A DNA stretch of 14,733 bases, from contig JAQIWT010000824.1 in the NCBI GenBank assembly GCA_034696485.1, positions 1 to 14,733 on the forward strand, read 5' to 3'. The position numbers and the translations under genes were made by a program. Positions within the stretch are counted from its first letter, which is position 1. Each line of letters opens with the position of its first letter. The notes beneath the pieces are model-generated. The model was not told the origin of the DNA. It did no database searches and was given only the letters and a program-made list of their open reading frames with translations. Below, in pieces: positions 1 through 9,001 of this stretch. The DNA is from Isohypsibius dastychi. Taxonomy: Eukaryota > Tardigrada > Eutardigrada > Parachela > Isohypsibiidae.

Positions 1-33
1 CTAAAGTTATATATGGATGGCCCCTTATCGCAG

Positions 34-102
34 TTTTCCTGGGAACGGGTACAGTTCTCCTTACTCAGCGGGCAACTCATGGGCAAGACTGAAGCGAAAT
101 GA
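34..102 (+). other. Possible end of an upstream exon (23 codons to a stop)
   Basis: After an acceptor-like CAG at 31-33 the frame starting at 34 stays open for 22 codons (it contains SWERVQFSLLSGQL) and stops with TGA at 100-102, overlapping the ATG at 99. It could be the last exon of a preceding gene, or a 5' exon of the kelch-like gene in a frame I cannot join. It is too short to decide. Confidence 0.2.
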
Positions 103-3100
103 GACAAAGCCTGCATTCCACGCTCAATCAAACAGGACAGAGCATTCTCGTTGGCGTCTTCCATTTTGAACAGAAATCCTTTTCACCTGCATTCATATCT
201 CTTGTCGCCATCCCCAAAATGAACTGGCCTGCAAGACTCGTGCCTGCAAGACTCATTATTCAGAAGGATGGAAAGTCCTACATCAAGTTGTTTGAGGTCG
301 ACGCTTTTGACTTACTGAAAAACCTCCGTGAAAACTGGAAGATGACTGTGCAGGATCAAAGTAACCAGATTATTGTCCGCGGCGAAGGGGAAAATGAAGA
401 TGCCATTGTCTGCAATAGAAGCTACCTCCTCCAGATGAGTGAATACTTTCGATCTTATGTCGAACGCTGGGACAAAAACAAAGCAGCCTCGACTCCGGAG
501 ATTAGACTTGAGAAGAATTTATTCAACGTCTTCAAAACGTGAGTTCAGTTATTTTCATTCTTCTAGAGAACTCTGTGTTCAGAGCGTATGTTTTCAGGTT
601 GTTTGAGCTTGCATCGACTGGATTATTCGAAAAGGTGGACCACAGTGGACTTGCAGATCTCGTTGGTGCTGCAAACTTCTTTCAAATGACAGACCTCTTC
701 GAGCGATTCTCTCAACTGATTCGAAACGAGGTTAAAAACTGGAATATCTCGTTCATTGTTTGGGTATATTTGACACCAGAGGAGTTTCACGGTTGTATTG
801 GCTTGTACGAGGAAGCTTCTACAGTTGTCAAGAGCAGATTCGAATATATTCTCGCAACATTTTCCGAGCACTTGATGGACTTGACTGGAAAACAGGTACC
901 TTACTTATCTGTGATCTTGATTTGGAGAGTTAATTGAAGCTGGGTATTTTGTAGTGGTTGGATTTAACCTCGGATCCCGATCTCTTCGTGGTTTCTGAAG
1001 ATCTACTTTTCCAAACCATTTGTCGCTGGGTTGCTGTGGATCCTCCGGAAAGGTCTGATGACTTTGTATCAATTGCCAAGCATATCCGCGCTGGTTGTTT
1101 ATCGGAGAAGGTTTTGGCGGAATTTCGGGATGGACTTTCGACACCGCCTGTTGTTCGGATGTTCGCCGGAAATGTCAACGATTCTTCGGAGTCTCAAGCA
1201 CGTATGTAATCGCTTTCACGAACTACTAAATTCCTTAACCTCGAGCCACATTTTTGCGAACCTGTCGAGGTTGAAAAGTCCGTTGTTCTTGAACCCAAAT
1301 TTGTCTTAACTGGTTCAGGATACCTGGATTTGTGAATAATTCAGTTCTCGAAACCTTTCTTGAATCTTTAACTTTGTCCGGCTCTCGTCAATTGAAAAGT
1401 TTATGAAAACGCAAAAAAAGTTTCTCAAATCTTAGAGGATGTCCAGAGATCGAGCTTTCACAGAGCGAACCGACAAACTTTTTAGCCGTTTGCCCGTTCC
1501 TGATTTTTGAAAACTTGAGGCGGTGACGTAATTTATGTTATTTTGCGCAAGTTTCTCGAGACCGTTGATGTAAATTACGTGAAAAATGCAAAGCGAAGTT
1601 GCTTGCTAAACATACAACTCAAACCACATCTTACCATAACTTCAGAATATTACTTAAATAAACCATAGCTTAAACATTAAGTGGGGAATGGGGTCTATTC
1701 AGAAAACGCCCTTAAGAAAACATGCGATTCAGAAAAATGGGTTCTGTGAACCGGCTTAGAAAAACGCTCGGGTTCACAAAAATGGACTTTCTGTACAGAA
1801 GCTCAAAATATCGGGCGGTTCAAGAAGACGGTGACATACGAAAACATGTATTGCTGTTTCTTGCCTACCCACGTGAACAAACACTGTTTTTTTTAGGAAC
1901 GATCGACGTTGCTGCAATTGTGACATTCCCTGCAGACTCAAGCATGCCATCCAATCAGCGCGATGGAATGGTTTGTTTTGACCCATTTGCACGGACTGCA
2001 CGTTCAGTGTCGATCACTGGCGAATTCAACGATTCCGGTTCTTGGGATCAAGTTTGCTGTACGTCTCCAGCCGGTATTGTTTACGTCTTCCGGGAAGTCG
2101 CAGTAGGTGCAATCGATCCTTTCCGCGACGAGGTTATTTCCAAATGTTGCTCTACTGCCTTTTGACAAACATTCACGTCCTTGCGATCGTAAGAGGACTA
2201 TGTTCTTTCTGAGGTAACGGAAAATGATCCACCTTTTTCTAGGGTCCGCAGCATATCTGGATGGGTTCATTTATCTGACTCATTTCTATGATAACTCCAT
2301 GATGCTGTTTAAACTTGATTGTTCTGGCAGATATGTCAGCAATGTAGTGCCGGTCGAACTACCACGGCGTCTCCGCCGGCTAGATTATGCCTCGCTCACT
2401 GGACTTAACGGAAAGATTCATCTATTTGGTGCAACTGATCATTACTCCTACGACCCCAGTAATGCCAACGCGTCTGAGGCTTGGTCGGCTGCTCATCCAA
2501 TCACACCGCCACTTGAGAACGATCCTGTGTACCTAAGTTGTTGCGTTGGACCAAATGGAATGATTTACATCACAGGTAGAACCACATTTTCGTGAATTAT
2601 TGGTCTAACTACCATCATATCTAGTGAACGGAGAGCGCAAGCTGTGGGTTTTCAACGATGCTACGTCGGAATTCCGTACCACCGGTAAGATCGAACCCCA
2701 TTTTTCACATAAACTGCCCATCTTAAATCATCAGGCGTCTGGAACGGGTTCTCTTGTCCCCCTCCCTACAGTGGGGGCGGGGAAACAAGGAAATTTTGAA
2801 TACTGAGAATTTAATTTTCTAAAGCTTAGTAGGTAGTGGGTCTCGAAAAAAGTATCGAAATAAGTTTTCAAAAGTTTTTCCTGGATTATTTCCTAAAGGT
2901 TTTGAACACCTGTCATCGTAATGTTTCCAATTCTCAACGGCACGATGAGTGGGGAACAGGATGCAGCCAGACCTGACTGCATCGAGGAAAACCAGAGTTT
3001 TTACTGGAATATTTAAAATTGAAAAAAACCGTTTTTGGAACTCTGTTGGAAACAGTCAGAGAGTACAATTTGAAGTTGCCAGCTCGTTCTTCCCGTGCAT

Positions 3101-3587
3101 TTGTTTGTATGCTTACTTCGTTGGGTAGGTATCAAAACAATAGTTATTCGGAGCCTGTGGGTTTCGAAAAGATTTTTCGTTAGTCGGGTCAAAAAATCAA
3201 AAATACCAAGGACGCGCGACGGGTTTTAACCCAAAAGTTCTCAAAGGATGTGAGGATTAAATATTTCGCACACGGAAGTTGACATCGCATTCATTCGAAC
3301 ATGATTTACGATAGAACTAACGGACTTTCTTTTTAGCCGCTTGCACTGATGTGCTTGGAGAGGTCATGAATGTAGAAAGCAAGATCGTTTGCGTGGTGGA
3401 ACCGTCCTTTGAAGGCATATGCTTCACAATGGTTTATGACCATGTCAGCGATTCGTGGGAAGAACGACGTGAATCCACCATCAACGTACATGAGTGTGGG
3501 AATTACGTAAACCTTCGTCTACTGGCTTCGAAGTTCAATCTTCTCCCTCGAGAGAGTGCAAAATCAAAACGGCCACTGGAAGATTGA
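99..3587 (+). CDS. BTB-BACK-Kelch (kelch-like) protein, about eight exons
   Basis: Probable adaptor protein of a Cullin-3 ubiquitin ligase: in this family BTB binds Cul3 and dimerises, BACK positions the substrate arm, and the Kelch propeller binds substrate. Proposed exons: 99-538, 598-895, 955-1201, 1897 to about 2145, 2243-2575, 2625-2684, 2735-2770 and 3337-3587. Except for the end of exon 4, each junction has GT-AG ends and keeps the frame. The BTB part is seen as CNRSYLLQMSEYFRS and LFELASTGLFEKVD, the BACK part as SEDLLFQTICRWV, and Kelch blades as AAYLDGFIYL, GKIHLFG, MIYIT and IVCVVEP. About 635 residues is normal for kelch-like proteins. The blades lack most of the usual GG pairs, so the propeller is divergent. 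The start at 99 is the first ATG in this frame after a stop at 90-92, but an upstream exon outside the window is possible. The end of exon 4 and the weak donor of exon 7 (CTACA|GTGGGG) are the least certain points. Confidence 0.82.
227..256 (+). repeat. 15-bp tandem duplication inside coding sequence
   Basis: The unit GCCTGCAAGACTCGT is followed directly by the same 15 bases with one change (GT to AT at the end). In frame it encodes PARLV then PARLI, upstream of the BTB domain. Confidence 0.8.
539..597 (+). other. Intron 1 of the kelch-like gene (59 nt)
   Basis: The donor is AAAAC|GTGAGT and the acceptor ATGTTTTCAG|GT. Phase 2. Removing it joins the two halves of the BTB domain without a stop. 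Confidence 0.85.
896..954 (+). other. Intron 2 of the kelch-like gene (59 nt)
   Basis: The donor is AACAG|GTACCT and the acceptor GTATTTTGTAG|TGG. Phase 0. It falls inside the BACK domain, and the exon after it carries the conserved S-E-D-L-L-F and C-R-W-V segments. Confidence 0.8.
1202..1896 (+). other. Intron 3 of the kelch-like gene (695 nt)
   Basis: The donor GTATGT is near-ideal; the acceptor is TTTTTTTTAG|GA. Phase 1 on both sides. It separates BACK from the Kelch propeller. The interior is AT-rich with no convincing exon. A 10-bp inverted repeat (ACGTAATTTA at 1526-1535, its complement at 1571-1580) lies inside. Confidence 0.75.
2576..2624 (+). other. Intron 5 of the kelch-like gene (49 nt)
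   Basis: The donor is CACAG|GTAGAA and the acceptor CATATCTAG|TG. Phase 1. Removal continues the Kelch blade after MIYIT. It is the shortest intron recognised in the window. Confidence 0.75.
2685..2734 (+). other. Intron 6 of the kelch-like gene (50 nt)
   Basis: The donor is CACCG|GTAAGA and the acceptor AAATCATCAG|GC. Phase 1. It leads into a 36-nt exon (2735-2770) encoding a W-N-G-F-S-C-P-P-P stretch that fits the turn before a Kelch strand. Confidence 0.65.
2771..3336 (+). other. Intron 7 of the kelch-like gene (566 nt)
   Basis: The acceptor CTTTCTTTTTAG|CC is strong and phase 1; the donor GTGGGG is weak but in the matching phase. The last Kelch blade and the stop are in the exon after it. 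I see no coding frame, repeat or RNA gene in the interior. Confidence 0.5.
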
Positions 3588-4674
3588 AGCATCTCCTATT
3601 TCTTGGGCACCTTGAATTTCGTTTTTCAGTTTCTGCAGGTGGAATATATTGAGTTTTTTTCTTCTCTAACTTCATCACTGAAGGTCTCAACGCATACTTG
3701 TGTTCTCGAGATAACGTGGTATCATTTTGATTATTTTGTTTAGAAGAGGTCAAATGGAGCAGAAAGCTCATGAGAAACGTACAAGCGAGAACCGTGAAAA
3801 CTGGCCATATCACGTTGCCCCTAGCGAGAACCATTACAACTTCCGGGTAATGTATCATCGCAATGACACTGTATATTGGTTGGTTGGGTTCGAGAAATGA
3901 ATGAGATCATATTTGACAAAAAGAATGAAAGCCAGGTGCGAAGCGAAGATGAGATTCCTCGCTTTCCTGAGGAGAACGTTAAGAATCTTCTTGAAAGTAA
4001 ATTGAGCGGTTTTTTGTGAAATTCAACAGAAACTGAACAACACCAACACAGACGAAATAGCATTTGGAGCTTAAAGGAGGTATATATCTCGAACTATGGA
4101 CATTTTATTGTCCTCGTGATAATTATCAGGCCTAGCTGTGTTCTGCTTTTAAATACTGGAAAAATAATGCATCCAGGCATTTTCGATAAATTTCAGCAAC
4201 GCCGATTATCAGTTCTATATGGACCGGAAGTGGTTTTCCGGAACTCATTTTATTCATAAATCCTAACAAGTACTTCACAGACAGGAACAGTTCTGCGTGA
4301 GAAAATAGTTCTCAAGAAAATCAGATTCGAAACCGTAGACAGATTCAGAACACAGCTTTCAAGACACTTCGTCAGCAAAAAGGTCACTTCCGTAGATTTG
4401 ACGCCTAACGGTCGAGACCGGAGAAAGAACAAAACATGACTCGATAATTCATTTTCTAACATTTGCACACAGGTGAGAATATCTCATCTCATCAATGTGT
4501 AAATAAATAACAACCGAATTCAACATCTAAGTTTTGGTTAACGAACCTCTCGCAACAGGGCACAACCATAGGAAGTATCTCTTCACGACAGTAGATCTTT
4601 TGAAAAATTCAAATATCCCTCAGGATTTTGCAAGAGATTTCCCACTTTCCACTTCACAAAGCCTTCCGTTTCGA
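3588..4674. other. Gene-poor stretch after the kelch-like gene
   Basis: No convincing gene. There is no AATAAA soon after the kelch-like stop; the first clear one on this strand is at 4502-4507. Two short plus-strand frames look somewhat gene-like: 3754-3900 (48 aa, ATG start, charged) and 3897-4019 (40 aa, ATG start, rich in D, E and K). They overlap by ATGA, and an acceptor-like TTTTGTTTAG lies just before the first. They may be exons of one small gene, but I cannot find a splice model that joins them. The minus-strand frame at 4250-4468 lacks an ATG and looks accidental. Confidence 0.35.
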
Positions 4675-5026
4675 ATACGTCTCCGCCAATATTTATGGTA
4701 AATTGCGTACGCAAATCAGTTGATTGATACATTTTCACCACACATCAATCCGGAACGTACCCTTCCCACAACACGGACTAAGAAAATCAAAAATCGACAT
4801 CGACATCGCAATCTTCCTCAGGACCTTCCTCTCGCATCCGGTGAACTAGATTAGGTAGATCCACAGAAGTTTCTTATGTTTTCACCATGATAGGGTTCAA
4901 CAGAAAACATCAAATGGATAATCGAAACGAAAACAACGGTACGCTTCGTAACTAGTACGTTTCAAGCGTGCGCGTCACGTCAATCAGTAGCGTAAAGGTT
5001 TACCATTAATATTGGCGGAGACGTAT
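4675..5026. mobile_element. MITE-like element with 28-bp terminal inverted repeats (352 bp)
   Basis: The left end ATACGTCTCCGCCAATATTT (repeat 4675-4702) and the right end 4999-5026 are inverted copies matching at 27 of 28 positions. A weaker match continues inward (GCGTA and TCAATCA blocks on both sides). The outermost bases contain TA on each side (4676-4677 and 5024-5025), so a TA target duplication with repeats starting CGTCTCCGCC is possible, as in Tc1/mariner-derived MITEs. The interior has no coding capacity. The family assignment is inference. Confidence 0.6.
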
Positions 5027-6355
5027 GACATTTGACAGAGATAGAGACGGCGTATCTCTATCGTCTCATGAAGATTTTTGAATTAACTTATTAAGCGATC
5101 CTCAAGTTTAGGAATTAAACAGATCTTATTCTACACGTTTCAAGAGATTTTGAAACTCAAACATCTTAGTGCTGTGTGAAGTCAAGATTTCGGAACCTTG
5201 GAAATCCACGAGCTCAAAAATTCAGGGATTTATGAGCTAAGTTACGACACAACTCAGGTTTCTAGGAGTGAAATTGTATGTGTCCGCCTTGAGCTGGTCA
5301 TAACGTAGGATGGCAGATCACATTTCATTAAGTGTAGTGAAATTTAAATAGGTAATCGCTGAGCAATACGCACGAATGAACCAGACGAAGGAATACAATA
5401 TATGGAAGAGAACTATGATAGCTGGGACAGATTTGGAAACATCTCGGGGTGTGAGATATCAAGAGCTTGATCACTTGTTTATTATCACACGCTGGCTGTC
5501 GTGGTAGCACAACCTAGTGCACAGTTGTTCTCTTCTAATGTTCACGACATCTTTACTTGTGTACTTACCACAATCATTCCGTTAATCTGTCTACAAGACT
5601 TTCGTTTCAAACAGTAATAGGCAAACCGTGATAACGTCGATACCGTTGTAATGCACCTACCGGTACTACTCTGGCTTTCACAGGTTTATTGTATTGTGGA
5701 GAAATCATAATAACCGAACAACATCGGCTTAACCGCAGTAAAGACGAACCCACCTTCAAAATCATCGGCATAGGCATGTTTTTCAAAACGTGCTTCGTTG
5801 TTCTAACGCTCCGTTCGTCCTCGTAAACAAAATCTTTTACCGACAGTTCAATTGTATGAGAATGCAAGGAGCTTATCAGCAAAAATAGGAATAGCCTAAT
5901 CCGTTCGCCATCTATCACGAGGAGCCTGAGTCCTGTGTTTCACCGTGATGTAGCCCTATTGAGATGCGTTCAACCAACTGTCAAGATTGTTTCCATCTCG
6001 AACACCCTGAATAATAGCGCTCGTCGGCGATCCCGTATCAACGAAAAAATTCATGACAAGAACATGGAAAACCGTCATGCCTGAGGTCATAAAAAAATTG
6101 CAAGTCAGCTAAGGTGGGAGGTTGCATGGGTTAATTCATCTAGTTTTGTAATAGTATATTGAAATCATCTTACCTAGCACGCATGCATGATCTGCGCAGT
6201 AACTGAAATTATATCTGTCAGGGGCGTGTATACACCTGACTACGTAGTCCGTACGCTCGTTCGTGACCCGGCACGGACGGAGTATTTGAACCATCATTCT
6301 TACCAATTCCAGCCATTCATATTTCGTTTTCCTGTTTTTCGTTTTCATTATCCCA
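5027..6355. other. Unassigned stretch with one weak minus-strand candidate
   Basis: No gene is firmly supported. On the minus strand 5607-5918 is open for 103 codons. It begins with a hydrophobic stretch (RLFLFLLISSLHS) like a signal peptide, then a polar segment (IELSVKDFVYEDERS). Its apparent start is GTG, a stop lies just upstream, and a donor-like AAG|GTGGGT falls in the middle. It would be an exon at best. Nothing else is seen. Confidence 0.25.
5040..5062. repeat. Small perfect hairpin beside the MITE
   Basis: GATAGAGA and TCTCTATC form an 8-bp stem around a 7-nt loop. A second interleaved pair, GAGACG (5044-5049) and CGTCTC (5062-5067), overlaps it. GAGACG also occurs in the neighbouring inverted repeat, so this may be a remnant of a related end. 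Confidence 0.4.
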
Positions 6356-6610
6356 ATGGAGACGTTGCACGTTGATAAGATTTCGATCTTTTTTCTTTTG
6401 ATTCTCTCCCTAAGTGAATCCCATGCTACCGTGCCATACCGTCTGCACGCAATGAGGTCAATGATGAACAGCGAAAAACTCCCTGAATTGACACCCTTGC
6501 CGAATTTGACACGGAAGCGCGATCGCACTTCGCACTACGTTTATAAGCCGATGCATCAGTATGAACGGAGCCTTCATACTCGGGCACGATTTGGTTTTGG
6601 AATTGGATGA
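6356..6610 (+). CDS. Possible secreted peptide precursor with amidated C-terminus (84 aa)
   Basis: An intronless frame from a true ATG. Residues 9-20 (ISIFFLLILSLS) are a hydrophobic core, and ESHA followed by T gives a plausible signal-peptidase site after residue 24. The rest is short, polar and without Cys. It has a tribasic RKR at 53-55, an R-A-R at 76-78 and the C-terminus FGFGIG directly before the stop. In neuropeptide precursors basic sites are cut and a C-terminal Gly is turned into an amide. Here that would leave a peptide ending FGFGI-amide, which fits the allatostatin-A-type ending (Y/F-X-F-G-L/I-amide). No homologue is recalled, and only one peptide copy is present, at the very end. 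A longer open frame on the opposite strand (6136-6528) lacks an ATG. It could be chance. Confidence 0.35.
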   Translation: METLHVDKISIFFLLILSLSESHATVPYRLHAMRSMMNSEKLPELTPLPNLTRKRDRTSHYVYKPMHQYERSLHTRARFGFGIG

Positions 6611-8071
6611 GACGAAATCTGTTGGACAAATCCCCACGACTGATCGCGTGGCGCGTGCCTTTAGATTATCAACCCTTGTCAGTTCTGGTGACCTTTATAC
6701 AATGACTTGTTGTTGCGTCAGTCACTTTTAAACAACAACTGTATGATTCATTGTTATCTATTACGCGTGATTCGTGTGTCAAATTTGCCAAAAACCAAAT
6801 TTCCAAGCCTGAAACGGTTAAATGAAGTCAATGGGCATCTTTTTTTATACGCTTTTTCGGAGTGTGATTTGGACCTTCGTTTTTTCATTTCGTGCTGCAT
6901 CCCATATAGCCTTTTTGGAAAGCTGATTTAGGATACGATGGTAGATGGTGTATGAGCCGGAGAGTACGTAAAAGCGCACCAGCTGCCATCACATTAAAAA
7001 AAAACGTTTGCGAAACACTGGAAACAAAAGAACGCCTGCTATTCTGGCAATATGGTTTGAATGACGTCTACACATCACTGCAATTCTTTGAATAAGTGAG
7101 CGGGCAATTTTAGCGATGGCCGTTTTTTTCGGCCACTACGCATACAACACTCAAGATCGAAGAAGCATTGTTTGAACCAAATTAATGTTTTACTCTTAGT
7201 CATCGTAATGACCGTCATCTTGTATGTTCAATTCACAATCTTTGGTATCTCAGTGATGCTGGCGTGACCGGCATCTTTTGTATTATTAAGGTGGGTTTAA
7301 CGGTATAATGGACAAATTCGACATGATGTGCAAATCTTCTGAGCACTCTATCAGAGTACAAAAACGTTTTGATGGAAGTTTGCTCCATTTATGGTCAGGC
7401 CATCAACATTCGACTGATCCAGATCGCATTGACCCCGCGCCCGCGTTTCATAGCCTACCTTTGCACAGCAAGGTGTGACTCGACTAAAAGCGAGTTACGT
7501 GCTACACGCCTCCGCAAACCATAAGAACCACGACTAACATGCCCAAATATGCCGTCTTCGCAGAGCAAATCCACTATCCGAGCACGATCAACATTTTTTC
7601 TTCGGCCATTTTTTTCTGTGTTTTCTGTGGAATTTTTGAGCTTATTTCGCCTGACACGACTAGTTGAACTCTGTCATAGTTGAACATAGTTTGTCATACT
7701 CTGTACGAACATACTCTGTCATAGTTTGTCATAGTTGAATCATAGTTGAAATCTGATCATTAAAGAATCCAAAAAGTTTTGACGGGATACTTCAAAACCT
7801 TTTCGTTGGTTTTTGGGAATCATGACACGACTTTCACGACGTTCGGAATCAGCAGACCGAGGTTTTCAAAACGACGAAGTCATAACAGTTATAATTACTA
7901 TGGATTTCTTCAAAACAAGACAATTATCGCACAGAAAATTGGCCAGTGAATTTTGCAAATAAGTGAGTGGCTATCGCGTAAGAAATGCAATCATTTTGCA
8001 CTTGTCAGCAAGCAGGGTACTCACAGAAGCTTCACATTAAAGTGTCAGTGAGCCCAACCTGATACTTTCAG
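6611..8071. other. Non-coding stretch with repeats
   Basis: AT-rich with many T tracts. No convincing frame on either strand; the open frame at 6707-6931 starts at TTG and looks random. A short inverted repeat TGGCCG / CGGCCA flanks a T tract near 7115-7133, and a degenerate tandem repeat lies at 7661-7752. Confidence 0.5.
7661..7752. repeat. Degenerate tandem repeat (TAGTTGAA / GTCATA words)
   Basis: GTCATA and TAGTTGAA each occur four times in about 92 bp, in mixed order with short spacers such as CTCTGTACGAACATACT. It looks like a slippage-grown minisatellite that has since diverged. Confidence 0.6.
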
Positions 8072-8372
8072 TTGACGAATTTTTTGCCGCAGATCACACA
8101 TAGGTTTGTGGTACTCAGTGACTCAACCAATCGATTAAGGTGTTTTGGTCACAAACTGCGAAGATACGAACAACACGCATTTGACGTGCATGTACTAATC
8201 ATTCAACAAAGACCACTGACCTTATCTTGGATAAACACGGAGACATATCACCTAGATCCGTTACGGATGTCCTCTGACCGTGAGATACCCCGCTCACTTC
8301 ACCTATTCCAGTGGGGAAATGATACAACGACTCACGATTGTGTTGTCAACAAAAAGGGTTTGGCAGGCCACC
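8072..8372 (+). other. Possible internal exon of unknown gene
   Basis: A 301-nt open stretch lies between a good acceptor (GATACTTTCAG at 8061-8071) and a perfect donor (CACC|GTAAGT, GT at 8373-8374). It reads as about 100 residues with no recognised domain (FVVLSDSTNRLRCFGHKL within it). An acceptor-like TTATTGTTCCAG follows near 8420, but the frame after it closes within about 25 codons. The support is only the open frame and the two splice signals. Confidence 0.22.
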
Positions 8373-9001
8373 GTAAGTAGTGATGGCTTACAGAATACCG
8401 TACGGATTTATTGTTCCAGAGAATTTCTGGCATACATTTTCATCATTTTTGATGTTAAACCCATTGTTTTTCGATAACCAGACCTAAAATGGTGATAAAT
8501 GGGTGCCAGTCCACCTACATATACGCTCACCTTTTCGTGAAACTTTTCCGAAAGTCCGCCAGTAATTAGCTCGGAGGTATTTCTCAGATTATGAGCCAGC
8601 GGCAATCGGCTGCACACCATATTTTCCAACGCTCAAATTTTCGGATGGCCGAATGCTTGTTCAGGCTTCAGGTGCGAATTCCGCGGACCAGCCAACCTCA
8701 TCCTAAATGGCTTCTTCTCTCTTTAACATGAGCATGGAAGGTGAGAACACGCCTTTTCTCACCCGAATTGGTGAAGATCAGAGGTTTGTATTCAGATGCA
8801 GCATGAAGTACAGGTCCTGGATCCCAGCGTAAGCGGCGCCATGTTTGAACTCATATTTCGAAAGCACGCCCGACAAATCGTATTACCTCAAAGGGCCGTA
8901 TTTTCAAAGGCTTGAAGAATAAATTACTCCCAACACCATTTGAGCATTGGGCCTTTTTTTTGCGTATTTGTAACTGGTGAATTAAATGCGGAAGCCAGTC
9001 C
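8373..9001 (+). other. Stretch with a possible small plus-strand gene convergent to the ATPase
   Basis: A frame from ATG 8796 to TGA 8913-8915 (39 codons, containing SGAMFELIFRKHARQ) follows a good acceptor TTGTATTCAG and ends 3 nt before AATAAA at 8918-8923. A donor AAG|GTGAGA at 8741 lies 55 nt before that acceptor, matching the intron size class here, but splicing those two sites gives a quick stop. Using the alternative acceptor at 8781 keeps a frame from ATG 8716 to the same stop (about 56 residues). An unspliced 41-codon frame from the same ATG also exists. One terminal exon is likely; its gene model is not solved. Confidence 0.25.
8918..8923 (+). terminator. Poly(A) signal AATAAA
   Basis: A canonical hexamer directly after the TGA at 8913-8915 of the candidate terminal exon. 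It would end a plus-strand transcript converging on the ATPase gene, which stops 79 bp further right. Confidence 0.4.

Noticed and set aside
3535-3858. 107-residue minus-strand frame
   Set aside because: It overlaps the last kelch-like exon on the other strand and shows no family features.
6136-6528. 130-residue minus-strand frame
   Set aside because: It has no ATG start, no recognisable domain, and is antisense to the frame with a signal peptide at 6356-6610.
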